Assembly (NCBI GenBank): GCA_002733805.1
Contig: NVXG01000002.1
Coordinates: 1 to 64,000, forward strand
Length of the DNA: 64,000 bases
DNA from: Robiginitomaculum sp.
GTDB taxonomy: Bacteria; Pseudomonadota; Alphaproteobacteria; Caulobacterales; Maricaulaceae
Direction of reading: 5' to 3'
A model generated the notes under the pieces. The model saw nothing but the letters and a program-made list of their open reading frames with translations, made no database searches and was not told where the DNA came from. Within the stretch, counting starts at the first letter, position 1. Each line of letters begins with the position of its first letter. Positions 43,562 to 52,963 of the stretch are shown here, one piece after another. The translations under genes were made by a program, and so were the position numbers.

Positions 43562-45427
43562 ATGACACAGGAAAATTCAGGCCAGACGGCCCTACGAAAT
43601 ATCGCGATCATCGCGCACGTTGACCATGGCAAGACCACTTTGGTTGATGAGCTGTTGCGCCAATCAGGTGCCGTACAGTCTCACATCGCCATGGACGAAC
43701 GCGCCATGGACAGCAATGACATTGAGCGCGAACGCGGCATTACCATTTTGGCCAAATGTACCTCCGTCATGTGGGACAATGGTCAGACCTCCACCCGGAT
43801 CAATATCGTCGACACCCCGGGCCACGCCGACTTTGGCGGCGAAGTGGAACGCATCCTCTCTATGGTCGATGGTTGTTTGCTGCTGGTCGATGCAACCGAT
43901 GGCCCGATGCCACAAACCAAGTTTGTACTGTCCAAGGCGCTGGCATTGGGCTTGCAACCGATCGTGGTGCTGAACAAAGTGGATCGCCCTAGTGCTGATC
44001 CCGATGCAGCCTTAAATGCCACATTTGATTTGTTTGCCGCACTGGAAGCCAATGACGAACAACTGGATTTTCCGGTGGTGTACGCTTCAGGTCGCGATGG
44101 TTGGGCTTGCGATACTCTGGATGATGAACGAAAAGACCTGAAACCGTTGTTTGCAGCCATTGTGGCCCACACACCGGCGCCGCCCATGCCGGCAAGCGCC
44201 AAAGACGAGCCGTTTCGAATGCTGGCCACCACCTTGGAAGCCGATCCATTTTTGGGTCGCATCCTGACCGGGCGCGTGGTTTCGGGCATTGCTCGCCCTG
44301 GTGTCACCATGAAAGCCTTGGCTGGTGACGGCTCCGAGATCGAGCGGGTCCGGGTTACCAAGGTGTTGGCCTTTCGCGGACTAAAACGCCAGCCGGTTGA
44401 GGAAATCCTGCCCGGCGATATTGTTGCCTTGGCTGGCTTTTCCAAAGCCTCTGTGGCCGATACTTTGTGTGATCTAGATGCAAGCGAAGCCCTAGCCGCC
44501 CAGCCGATTGATCCGCCCACCCTGTCGATTACCTTGTCGCCGAATGACAGCCCGCTGGCCGGTCGCGAAGGCTCCAAAGTGCAATCCCGGGTGATCCGCG
44601 AGCGCCTGATGCGCCAAGCCGAAGGCGATGTGGCGATCAGCGTCACGGAATCAGACAACAAGGACGCGTTTGAAGTCGCCGGTCGCGGTGAATTGCAATT
44701 GGGCGTTCTGATTGAAAACATGCGCCGTGAAGGTTTCGAGCTGGCCGTATCCCGCCCCAGAGTGGTCACCACCAAAGACGAGAACGGAAATGTGCTGGAG
44801 CCGATTGAGGAAGTCACCATTGATGTCGATGACGAGTTCTCCGGCGTGGTCATTGAAAAGCTCACCCGTAAAAAAGCCGAATTGGTCGAAATGAAACCAT
44901 CCAGCGGCGGCAAAACTCGGCTAGTCATGCACGTTCCGGCCCGGGCGCTAATCGGTTATCATGGCGAGTTCATGACTGACACGCGCGGCTCTGGTGTGAT
45001 GAACCGGATTTTCCTAAAACACGCTCCTTATAAGGGTGCCATTGAGGGCCGCCGCAATGGCGTGTTGATCTCAAACGGTGATGGCGTGGCGGTGCCGTTT
45101 GCGCTGTGGAACCTCGAATCTCGTGGTCCAATGCTGATTTCGCCGGGGACCAAGGTCTATAAAGGCATGATTATTGGCGAAAACGCCAAGCCGGGCGATT
45201 TGGTAGTCAACCCACTAAAAGCCAAGCAATTGACCAATATGCGCGCCTCCGGCAAGGACGAAGCCGTCCGCCTGACCCCGCCCAAAATCATGTCCTTGGA
45301 ACAGGCCATTGCCTATATCAATGACGACGAACTGGTCGAGGTAACCCCGCAATCCATCCGCCTACGCAAGATCGAACGCGAAGAACACCTACGCAAACGC
45401 ACCAAAAAAGCCGAATCCGAGATGTAG
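43562..45427 (+). CDS. typA: TypA/BipA translational GTPase
   Basis: [31 protein letters not shown]...ERGITILAKCTSV...DTPGHADFGGEVERIL...GYHGEFMTDTRGSGVMNRIF. Confidence 0.98.
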   Translation: MTQENSGQTALRNIAIIAHVDHGKTTLVDELLRQSGAVQSHIAMDERAMDSNDIERERGITILAKCTSVMWDNGQTSTRINIVDTPGHADFGGEVERILSMVDGCLLLVDATDGPMPQTKFVLSKALALGLQPIVVLNKVDRPSADPDAALNATFDLFAALEANDEQLDFPVVYASGRDGWACDTLDDERKDLKPLFAAIVAHTPAPPMPASAKDEPFRMLATTLEADPFLGRILTGRVVSGIARPGVTMKALAGDGSEIERVRVTKVLAFRGLKRQPVEEILPGDIVALAGFSKASVADTLCDLDASEALAAQPIDPPTLSITLSPNDSPLAGREGSKVQSRVIRERLMRQAEGDVAISVTESDNKDAFEVAGRGELQLGVLIENMRREGFELAVSRPRVVTTKDENGNVLEPIEEVTIDVDDEFSGVVIEKLTRKKAELVEMKPSSGGKTRLVMHVPARALIGYHGEFMTDTRGSGVMNRIFLKHAPYKGAIEGRRNGVLISNGDGVAVPFALWNLESRGPMLISPGTKVYKGMIIGENAKPGDLVVNPLKAKQLTNMRASGKDEAVRLTPPKIMSLEQAIAYINDDELVEVTPQSIRLRKIEREEHLRKRTKKAESEM

Positions 45428-45473
45428 GGACGTTGGGGTGGGTCGTTTACCAAGATTCGCCCCCTCACCCCGC

Positions 45474-45495
45474 CCCTCTCCCGGCCGGGAGAGGG
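45474..45495. repeat. 22-bp perfect GC-rich palindrome
   Basis: CCCTCTCCCGGCCGGGAGAGGG, self reverse complement. Confidence 0.85.
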
Positions 45496-45542
45496 AGTCC
45501 TGTCCGTAATTTTTCTACCCCAACTGATCCCCCCACTCGCCT

Positions 45543-45708
45543 CCCTCCGGCTTGACCGGAGGGTCCATGGCTGCCGATGCTTCGAGGCTCTCTTCGTTCG
45601 CACCTCAGCATGAGGTGGGTGGTGCGGGATCGGTCGTGTGAACAGCGAGCCGTTACAACAAAAATTCCCTCATCCTGAGAGGGCGCGTAGCGCCCTCGAA
45701 GGGTCGGC
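45543..45708. repeat. Composite repeat: CCCTCCGG-CTTGA-CCGGAGGG hairpin plus inverted REP-like pair
   Basis: 45543-45570 CCCTCCGGCTTGACCGGAGGGTCCATGG; 45574-45615 and 45667-45708 REP-like units in opposite orientation. Confidence 0.85.
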
Positions 45709-46105
45709 AACCGGGATGCTCCCCCATTGTCATTTTGTATTGTCACGAACCCAACCGACTGACAATAAAGCCGCAATAGATTGCCTCTCCTGGCACAAAC
45801 ATATCCAATAAAATGACAGATAAATCACACTCATCGACACAAGTTCACAATCCGTTGTTTGAGGAAAACCACAAACTATTCCCGCCAAGGCACAGCAGGC
45901 GACAATAGAGATGTACGTACATAGATTATATGTATGTTCCGGCTCTTTATCATTGTAAATCAAAGTATTAAAGTATCTTCTTACATAGATATTTTTTAAG
46001 ATTCTGCTGAAAAATCGCAGACTTCAACACCCGACCCAAAGATGTCCCACACGAAATGGTCACCGTCATTACGAGTTGTTTTTTAAACCTCAAAATTTGG
46101 ATATT

Positions 46106-47812
46106 TTATTCGGCCCCGAACAGCTCGGACCATTCCTGCACCTGCTCATCTTCGATTTTGGCGAATAGCATTTCGGGCACCTCAAAAGCCAATCCATGCG
46201 GTAGCGCATCAAGCAAAACCGAAGCTGGCTCATTTGGCCAATTGCGGTTGCCCTTTGGTACGCCCATCGCGTCCAGCACCTTGGCGGCCGCATCTGGGAT
46301 AAACACTTGCGCGATGATCGCCGAGATCACCACTAGGTTCAGCGCAGTACGGACGATCATTGCGGCGCGATCCGGGTCGGTCTTGATGGCGGTCCATGGA
46401 GCCGCTTCGGCCAAATATTCATTGCCCGCCGCCCAGATGGCCCGGGTTTCCGCCGTGGCTTTGCGGTATTCCATGGCAGAATGGTGTTTCGTCAGGGCGG
46501 CAAGGTGGCTGTCCAGCTCGGCATACAGCTTGATTTCTAGCTCGCCGGGGCTACCAGCCGCCGGAACCTGCCCGTCAAACTTGGCCGTGGCAAATTTGGT
46601 GATCCGGTTGACGAAATTACCCAAAACATTGGCCAAATCGGAATTCACCGTGGTTTGGAAATGCTCCAGCGTAAAGGCCGCATCGGCGCTTTCTGGCGCA
46701 TTGGCCATCAAATGCCAGCGCCAGAGGTCGGATGGGGCGATTTCCAGCGCCTGATCCATGAAAATACCGCGCTTTTGTGAGGTCGAGAACTTGCCGCCGT
46801 ACCAAGTCACCCAATTAAAGGCTTTTAGGCGGTCCACAGTCTTCCACGGCTCGCCCGAGCCCAACATGGTGATCGGGAAGCTGACCGTGTGAAACGCTAC
46901 ATTGTCCTTACCCATAAACTGCACATAGCTCACATCATCCGCCCCTTGGTCGGTCCGCCACCAGCTCTCCCAGTCCTTGTCGTTGGCTTCGGCCCATTCA
47001 CGGGTCGCTCCGATATATTCAATGGGCGCATCAAACCACACGTAAAATACCTTGTTTTCGAAACCGGGCCTTGGTTTGCCGTTTTGGAGCACCGGCACGC
47101 CCCACGATAAATCGCGGGTGATCGCCCGGTCCTGCAAACCTTCGTCCAGCCATTTCAGGGCGATGGATCGGGCCAGCGGTGGCCAATCGGTTGCGGCTTC
47201 CACACATTTGCGGATGGTGCCCTGCATGGCGGCCTGTTTCAGGAACAAATGGGTGGTGTCGCGCACTTCCACATTGTGCGAGCCGGAAACTGTTGAATAC
47301 GGGTCGATCAAGTCGGTTGGGTCGAGCAACCGGCCGCAGCTATCGCATTGATCGCCACGCGCCTTCTCGGATTTGCAATGGGGACAGGTGCCTTCCACAT
47401 AGCGATCCGGCAAGAACCGCTTGTCATCAATCGAATAGATCTGGGCCGAAGTGCGTTCTTCCAGTAGGTTGGCCCCTTCCAGTCGATCGGCAAAATGCTG
47501 GGTAAAAGCGTGATTTTGTGGGCTGCTCGAGCGGCCAAACCAGTCAAATGATAGGGAAAAACCCTCTCCGGCTGCGCGTTGCCGCTCATATTGCTGATCG
47601 CAATAGTCCTGCACTGGCTGCCCTGCGGCCTCTGCGGCCAACTCGGCCGGGGTGCCGTGTTCATCAGTTGCACAGATGTAGAGCACATCCTTGCCACGCA
47701 ACCGCTCAAATCTAGCATAAACGTCAGCCGGGAGCATGGACCCAGCTAAATTCCCCAAGTGCTTGATTCCATTGATATACGGCAATGCAGAGGTGATCAG
47801 AATTCGCTTCAT
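46106..47812 (-). CDS. metG: Methionyl-tRNA synthetase
   Basis: [53 protein letters not shown] zinc knuckles; [11 protein letters not shown] (KMSKS-like). Confidence 0.97.
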   Translation of the reverse strand: MKRILITSALPYINGIKHLGNLAGSMLPADVYARFERLRGKDVLYICATDEHGTPAELAAEAAGQPVQDYCDQQYERQRAAGEGFSLSFDWFGRSSSPQNHAFTQHFADRLEGANLLEERTSAQIYSIDDKRFLPDRYVEGTCPHCKSEKARGDQCDSCGRLLDPTDLIDPYSTVSGSHNVEVRDTTHLFLKQAAMQGTIRKCVEAATDWPPLARSIALKWLDEGLQDRAITRDLSWGVPVLQNGKPRPGFENKVFYVWFDAPIEYIGATREWAEANDKDWESWWRTDQGADDVSYVQFMGKDNVAFHTVSFPITMLGSGEPWKTVDRLKAFNWVTWYGGKFSTSQKRGIFMDQALEIAPSDLWRWHLMANAPESADAAFTLEHFQTTVNSDLANVLGNFVNRITKFATAKFDGQVPAAGSPGELEIKLYAELDSHLAALTKHHSAMEYRKATAETRAIWAAGNEYLAEAAPWTAIKTDPDRAAMIVRTALNLVVISAIIAQVFIPDAAAKVLDAMGVPKGNRNWPNEPASVLLDALPHGLAFEVPEMLFAKIEDEQVQEWSELFGAE

Positions 47813-47944
47813 GACTAGTTTTTCATTTTTCACAGGGCCAAATTCGGCATATACTACCACCCAAGGCAGCATGATCTGTCTTGAATAAAGGGGCAGCAGC
47901 GCACTGACAACAGTGAGGTGCCGCAATTTAAGGGGAGAAATTCT

Positions 47945-48352
47945 ATGCCAAAAATTCTTGGACTAAATCTGCTGGGTATCTTGGCCGGATCCGTCGCCAT
48001 GTTTGTGTTGGGTTGGCTGTGGTACGGCATGATATTCATGGACAAATGGATGGCGCTGATGGGCATCAGCCCGGACCCATCCAGTGAGATGGCCATGGCA
48101 CCGATGATCTATGGCTTTATCAATGTGGTTGTGGTCACCATTGGCATTGGACTGGTCTTGAAATGGCTGAACGTGTCAAAACTGATGACTGCACTCAAAT
48201 ACGGCCTGATCTTATGTGTGTGCTTTGCGCTACCCACAGAAGCCTACAATATGATCTATGCTGGCAGCTCTGCCGAACTGTTCCTAATCAATAGTAGCTA
48301 CAATTTGGTGGGCTATGCCATGGTCGCAGCGATCTGGTCATTTTTCGACTAG
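47945..48352 (+). CDS. Small multi-TM protein, DUF1761-like
   Basis: [33 protein letters not shown]...[16 protein letters not shown]. Confidence 0.75.
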   Translation: MPKILGLNLLGILAGSVAMFVLGWLWYGMIFMDKWMALMGISPDPSSEMAMAPMIYGFINVVVVTIGIGLVLKWLNVSKLMTALKYGLILCVCFALPTEAYNMIYAGSSAELFLINSSYNLVGYAMVAAIWSFFD

Positions 48353-48640
48353 CGATTCGAACTCCAGCAATTTATAGGCTGGGCTATACCTTATAGGGTG
48401 GGTCATTTACCGATGGCCTGCCCTTGTTTTATGTTTTTTCACAAGAATCAGCAGAATCGGCCGGTAAAATTGGAAAACTTTTAGAAGGAATTGATCAGTT
48501 TACCCCTGAAATGAAGCATGCAATGCCCTGTTAGACCCAGAAACAGCATTTTTTTTGAATTATTTTCAATATTTTTTATCTATATTTTTCAATAACTTAT
48601 CATAATATACAGTAAAAACTTATCGTTTATTACAAAAAAG

Positions 48641-48657
48641 TTATCGTATTTCGATAA
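48641..48657. promoter_or_regulatory. Inverted repeat TTATCG-N5-CGATAA (operator candidate)
   Basis: TTATCGTATTTCGATAA, flanked by further TATCG/CGATA half-sites at about 48620, 48675 and 48695. Confidence 0.5.
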
Positions 48658-48770
48658 TTTTTGATTGATTGTTTTTCGATATGTGTTTATTGTTTATCGA
48701 CATGGACAGGAAGTAACCTGCTTCATGAGGCCCAAGAAGAGGCCGCCCCGGTCAGATAAGGAGAAACAAA

Positions 48771-48887
48771 ATGGCCCGCTTTGGAAATAACGTATTTCAA
48801 TCAGTAATTGGTGTTGTCATGTATGGCGCTGTCGTCGTCATTGTTGGCGTTTCGATCGTAAGTTCGTTCGCTACGCAATTAGCTTGA
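48771..48887 (+). CDS. 38-aa small hydrophobic membrane protein (sORF)
   Basis: MARFGNNVFQSVIGVVMYGAVVVIVGVSIVSSFATQLA*; upstream AAGGAGAAACAAA ribosome-binding site; downstream terminator. Confidence 0.7.
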   Translation: MARFGNNVFQSVIGVVMYGAVVVIVGVSIVSSFATQLA

Positions 48888-48958
48888 GAAAACACCCAAG
48901 CCGCCCGTTAGAGCGCGGCCTTAATGAAACCCAAATAGCTGCCCCCCAGCACACTAGC

Positions 48959-48991
48959 CGCCCGGTGCTCCCCGCACTGGGCGTTTTCTTT
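48959..48991 (+). terminator. Rho-independent terminator downstream of the sORF
   Basis: CGCCCGGTGC-TCCCC-GCACTGGGCG-TTTTCTTT: 10-bp stem then T-rich run. Confidence 0.8.
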
Positions 48992-49077
48992 GCTAAATGC
49001 AAAAAAACAAGCTGACAGCGGGCAATCATGACGTTACAAGCTGCGTTCGCGCGGGCAAAACACCCCCGCCCACCTAA

Positions 49078-49153
49078 GCCGCTTTAGCTCAGCTGGTAGA
49101 GCATCTGATTTGTAATCAGAGGGTCGGGAGTTCGAGTCTCTCAAGCGGCACCA
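49078..49153 (+). tRNA. tRNA-Thr (TGT), encoded CCA
   Basis: GCCGCTTTAGCTCAGCTGGTAGAGCATCTGATTTGTAATCAGAGGGTCGGGAGTTCGAGTCTCTCAAGCGGCACCA. Confidence 0.96.
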
Positions 49154-49333
49154 CTTCTTTCTGGCGCTATCGCGACGGCAAGCCTCGCCACTTGAGCGCG
49201 GGTTTAGTTCGAGGTTAGGCCTCGTATCCGCGCCATTTTCTTATGTTACATCATTCTTCGGTATCAAAGTTATTACAATCAAATGTTAGTTAGTTTTCTT
49301 GAATTTATTATCGTTTATTGATATGCACTCTAT

Positions 49334-50179
49334 ATGACGCATTCTGATAATGACCCACGCGATACGTGGAAAACAATTTTCATTTTTCTCTTTTTCCTTA
49401 TGGGATTAAGCGCTATCGGACATTTTGCTGTCGTCGGTCTAAGGCCCACCAGTATCTATGTTGGAGCCTTGATGTGGACTCCAGCAATCGCGGCTTTTGT
49501 TACGTTAAAAATACGAGGGCGAAAATTAACATCATTGCCGTGGGCAGTTGGAAATTGGCACGACAATATCCAATCATATCTGATTCCTGTAACATATATT
49601 ACGATCAGTTACGCTCTTGTCTGGATGCTTGGATTTGGCGGCGCTTTTGATCGTGAGACTATCGCTGAATGGTCAAATGAGCTGGGTCTACCGAACAGTC
49701 CTTTAGCCGGTGCGTTGATCATGGTCATTCTGTTGGCGACGGTGCAATTCGTAAAGTCTTTGGGAAGTATAGCCGGGGAAGAGATCGGGTGGCGGGGGTT
49801 CTTCATATGGGAACTCCGCAAAGTTCTTCCGTTTGGCGGCATCTCTTTGGTTAGTGGTATTGTTTGGTCAGTATGGCATTACCCCATCATTATAAAATAT
49901 GGATTTGGAGACCCCGTTTTCCAAATTGCCTGCTTCACCTTGATGATTATAAGCATGTCCGTGATCATGGCCTATTATACATTTCGTTCCAAGAGTCTGT
50001 GGCCAGCAATCATATTTCACGGCGCACACAATATATATATTCAAAAAATATTTTCACCTCTGACGACCGAAATGGATCGGACAAAGTTTTGGATCGATGA
50101 ATATGGGCTAATGGTCCCAATAATCGTGATGCTTATGGCCTTCTATTATTGGAAGCGGGCAAAAGCCGAAGGCATGTGA
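49334..50179 (+). CDS. CPBP family intramembrane metalloprotease
   Basis: GEEIGWRGFFIWELRK...SVWHYP...FHGAHNIYIQ. Confidence 0.9.
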   Translation: MTHSDNDPRDTWKTIFIFLFFLMGLSAIGHFAVVGLRPTSIYVGALMWTPAIAAFVTLKIRGRKLTSLPWAVGNWHDNIQSYLIPVTYITISYALVWMLGFGGAFDRETIAEWSNELGLPNSPLAGALIMVILLATVQFVKSLGSIAGEEIGWRGFFIWELRKVLPFGGISLVSGIVWSVWHYPIIIKYGFGDPVFQIACFTLMIISMSVIMAYYTFRSKSLWPAIIFHGAHNIYIQKIFSPLTTEMDRTKFWIDEYGLMVPIIVMLMAFYYWKRAKAEGM

Positions 50180-50197
50180 TCGCGCGCTCCATTTCTG

Positions 50198-50262
50198 TCA
50201 GCATAGCAGAACATCTGATTTGTAATCAGGGGTCGGGAGTTCGAGTCTTCGCACCCGCACCA
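50198..50262 (+). pseudogene. Degenerate partial tRNA-Thr copy
   Basis: gtcagcatagcagaacatctgatttgtaatcaggggtcgggagttcgagtcttcgcacccgcacca: anticodon and T arms match the tRNA at 49078, acceptor and D arm decayed. Confidence 0.8.
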
Positions 50263-50378
50263 TTTTTCTGGCGCTATCGCGATGCTGACGCTCGCTACTT
50301 GAGCACGAGGCGCCGTGGCAAGGGTTCAAGTCTGGTTCCCATCATTACCTGTCCTATCGCAACGCCAAGGCTCACCGC

Positions 50379-50915
50379 TCAATCGTCATGCTCGTGCAGC
50401 CAAGCGGCGTGGCGCGGGGCTTTTTTGGTACGGGACCATTCTTCAAGCATTTCTGGGGCGACTTTGTGCAATTCGGCCATTTGTTCCGGCGTTCCAGTAT
50501 TGGCGACCAACTCCAGTCGGTGGCCATTGGGATCAAAGAAGTAGATTGATTTGAAAATCCCGTGATTGGTTGGTCCAATGACGTCCAGCCCCTCTGCCTC
50601 AACACTTTTCTTGGCTTCCATCAAGGCTTCGATCGAAGCCACTTCAAAGGCAATATGTTGCACCCATTCTGGCGTATTTTGATCCCGGCCCATTTCCGGC
50701 TGGGTCGGTAACTCAAAGAACGCAAGAATATTACCCATTCCCGCATCCATAAACAGATGCATGTAAGGATCGGGCGCGCCGGTTGACGGCACTTCATCTT
50801 CGGCAATGGCCAGAACGAAATCCATGTTCAGCACCCGCTGGTAAAACTCGACAGTTTCTTTGGCATCCTTACACCGGTAGGCCACGTGATGGATGCGTTT
50901 GAGTTCAATTGCCAT
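50379..50915 (-). CDS. VOC superfamily (glyoxalase/dioxygenase-like) protein
   Basis: MAIELKRIHHVAYRCKDAKETVEFYQRVLNMDF...VQHIAFEV...IFKSIYFFDPNGHRLEL. Confidence 0.9.
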   Translation of the reverse strand: MAIELKRIHHVAYRCKDAKETVEFYQRVLNMDFVLAIAEDEVPSTGAPDPYMHLFMDAGMGNILAFFELPTQPEMGRDQNTPEWVQHIAFEVASIEALMEAKKSVEAEGLDVIGPTNHGIFKSIYFFDPNGHRLELVANTGTPEQMAELHKVAPEMLEEWSRTKKAPRHAAWLHEHDD

Positions 50916-50969
50916 TTTTTCTCTCCATAAACTGATTTTAATTGCTGCTTCAAACAATGGGTTACAAAA

Positions 50970-51788
50970 CTAGACTACAAGTTTGGCTTTGGCGTCTGAT
51001 CGCCAGATCACCGGAAAATCTTCACAATCCATCGGTTCGCCATCCAAAATACCTGGATCACGGGTTGGCACGCCGGTTTCACCGGGGCGGATCAGGTATC
51101 GGGCATCATCACCCGTCCAGCGGGTGGCCAATGCGCGGCGCCGCGTATTTGCATTGGAATTGCCCGGTGCGCCATGCACAATCATTCCCTGAAACACCAG
51201 ACAATCGCCTGGCTCCATATCCCAAGTCAAAACATTATATTCGCCCAAATTGGCATCAATATCAGGCAGTTCCGGCAAATCCGTTCCCGCATAAGGGCTG
51301 TCATCGGCAAAATGATGCGGATTGTGCTCAGCCCATTCGTGCGAGCCGGCCACGTATTGCACCGATACCTGCTTGGAGATCAAATCCAGTGGCAGCCAGA
51401 TCGAACACACTTGGCGGCCACTGACTGCCCAATATGGCTGATCCTGATGCCACGGGGTGCGCTCTGCTGTGTTGGGTTCTTTTACGATCAGTTGGTCATA
51501 GAAGAAATTGACCTTGTCGCTTTGCATGATGGTTCCGGCGATTTGAGCCGCCGGGGATTTGTGGACAAACTCGCGGAACCCATCATGGCGACGAGCTAGA
51601 TCCAGATCGTTAAATGCGCGACCTGCCCCTCCATTTGCCGTATATTCTTCAGCATGCGGCCCCGGCTTGGACATTGCAGTGTCAGTCCAGTTGCGTAAGT
51701 GTTTAATCCAACTTGGATCAAACACGTCACGCAAACAAACAACGCCATCCTTGGTATAGGCTTCTATATCCGCTGCATTTGCCACCAA
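50970..51788 (-). CDS. Phytanoyl-CoA dioxygenase family protein
   Basis: TPWHQDQPYWAVSGRQVCSIWLPLD...GDCLVFQGMIVHGAPGNSN. Confidence 0.9.
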   Translation of the reverse strand: MVANAADIEAYTKDGVVCLRDVFDPSWIKHLRNWTDTAMSKPGPHAEEYTANGGAGRAFNDLDLARRHDGFREFVHKSPAAQIAGTIMQSDKVNFFYDQLIVKEPNTAERTPWHQDQPYWAVSGRQVCSIWLPLDLISKQVSVQYVAGSHEWAEHNPHHFADDSPYAGTDLPELPDIDANLGEYNVLTWDMEPGDCLVFQGMIVHGAPGNSNANTRRRALATRWTGDDARYLIRPGETGVPTRDPGILDGEPMDCEDFPVIWRSDAKAKLVV

Positions 51789-51799
51789 CAGGATCCGGA

Positions 51800-52864
51800 T
51801 CAGCTAACGGTATCTTCGATCACGCCGCGTTCAATCTGATCCAGTTCAATCGAGTCAAACAAGGCTTGGAAATTTCCCTCGCCAAAACCATCATTGCCTT
51901 TTCTTTGAATAAATTCAAAAAACACAGGACCAATTACGGTTTTCGAGAAAATTTGCAACAAAAGCCCTTGCCCTTCGGTCGGTGCCCCGTCGATCAAGAT
52001 GCGCCGCTTACGCAGTTCTTCTACATTTTCACCATGGCCCGGCAAGCGTTCGTCGATCAGACTAAAATAGCTATCTGGCGTATCTTGTAATTCAATGCCA
52101 TTGGCGATCAAACCATCAACCGAACCAAAAATTTCACTGGATTCGATGGCGATATGTTGGATGCCTTCGCCGTTGAAATCAGTCAAAAATTCTTCGATCT
52201 GTGACTTATCGTCCATTGATTCATTGATCGGAATTCTGATTTTGCCACACGGGCTGGTCATCGCCTTGGAAATCAAGCCGGTCAGTTTGCCTTCAATATC
52301 GAAATAGCGAATTTGCCGGAACCCAAAAACATCTTCATAGAATTTGCCCAAAGGCTCCATGTTCCCGCGAAATACATTGTGGGTCAGGTGGTCGATATAA
52401 TGAAAATTCAAGCTATTTTTGCCCTCATCAACTCCACTGAATGTAGTAAATTCCCGAGCATAAAATGCGTCCATATCCGATTCTGTCATCAGATAAAGCG
52501 CTGAGCCGCCAACCCCAATAACAGCCGGTAATTCATCGGTCCATAACCCGTCCGGCATGTCCGTTGCACCGCGTGCCAGCGCACCTTTATGGGCAAAAAC
52601 GGCATCTTCCATCAAGAAACCCATCGCATTGGCCCCGCCTTTATGAGCTGCACAAAACTCTCCAGCCTGACCGGTCGTTTCGCGGTTCAATAAAAAGTTA
52701 GCTTTGCCTTGTTTATACCGAATGACATCTTTGTGCTTGTGCTTGGCGATGGCGGTAAATCCCATCTGCTCGAACAATAAACCCAATTTATCTGGTTCAT
52801 CAGAGGTAAATTCAACAAACGCAAATCCGCAGGTTCCGAGTGGGTTTTCAAATAAATCAGCCAT
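51800..52864 (-). CDS. hppD: 4-hydroxyphenylpyruvate dioxygenase
   Basis: NPLGTCGFAFVEFTSDEPDKLGLLFEQMGFTAIAKHK...IDHLTHNVFRGNM...GEGIQHIAIES...GPVFFEFIQRKGNDGFGEGNFQALFDSIELDQ. Confidence 0.97.
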   Translation of the reverse strand: MADLFENPLGTCGFAFVEFTSDEPDKLGLLFEQMGFTAIAKHKHKDVIRYKQGKANFLLNRETTGQAGEFCAAHKGGANAMGFLMEDAVFAHKGALARGATDMPDGLWTDELPAVIGVGGSALYLMTESDMDAFYAREFTTFSGVDEGKNSLNFHYIDHLTHNVFRGNMEPLGKFYEDVFGFRQIRYFDIEGKLTGLISKAMTSPCGKIRIPINESMDDKSQIEEFLTDFNGEGIQHIAIESSEIFGSVDGLIANGIELQDTPDSYFSLIDERLPGHGENVEELRKRRILIDGAPTEGQGLLLQIFSKTVIGPVFFEFIQRKGNDGFGEGNFQALFDSIELDQIERGVIEDTVS

Positions 52865-52963
52865 TTTTGTGCTTCCTGTTGCTAATTTTGAATCATCAAG
52901 GTCAAATCAAGATCCCTATATGAGTCATTATAGTAACAATTGCAACTAAATTAGAGGTGCACC

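Noticed and set aside
43783-44928. 381-aa minus-strand ORF opposite typA
   Set aside because: Antisense to a clearly coding gene; Ser/Thr/Arg-rich low-information composition typical of mirrored reading frames.
45730-45963. 77-aa minus-strand ORF in the typA-metG gap
   Set aside because: Cys-rich, AT-driven ORF with no good ribosome-binding site or recognisable family; likely chance.
48424-48534. Short plus-strand frame ...FSQESAESAGKIGKLLEGIDQFTPEMKHAMPC*
   Set aside because: Looks protein-like, but has no convincing start or ribosome-binding site; possible gene fragment, too short to claim.
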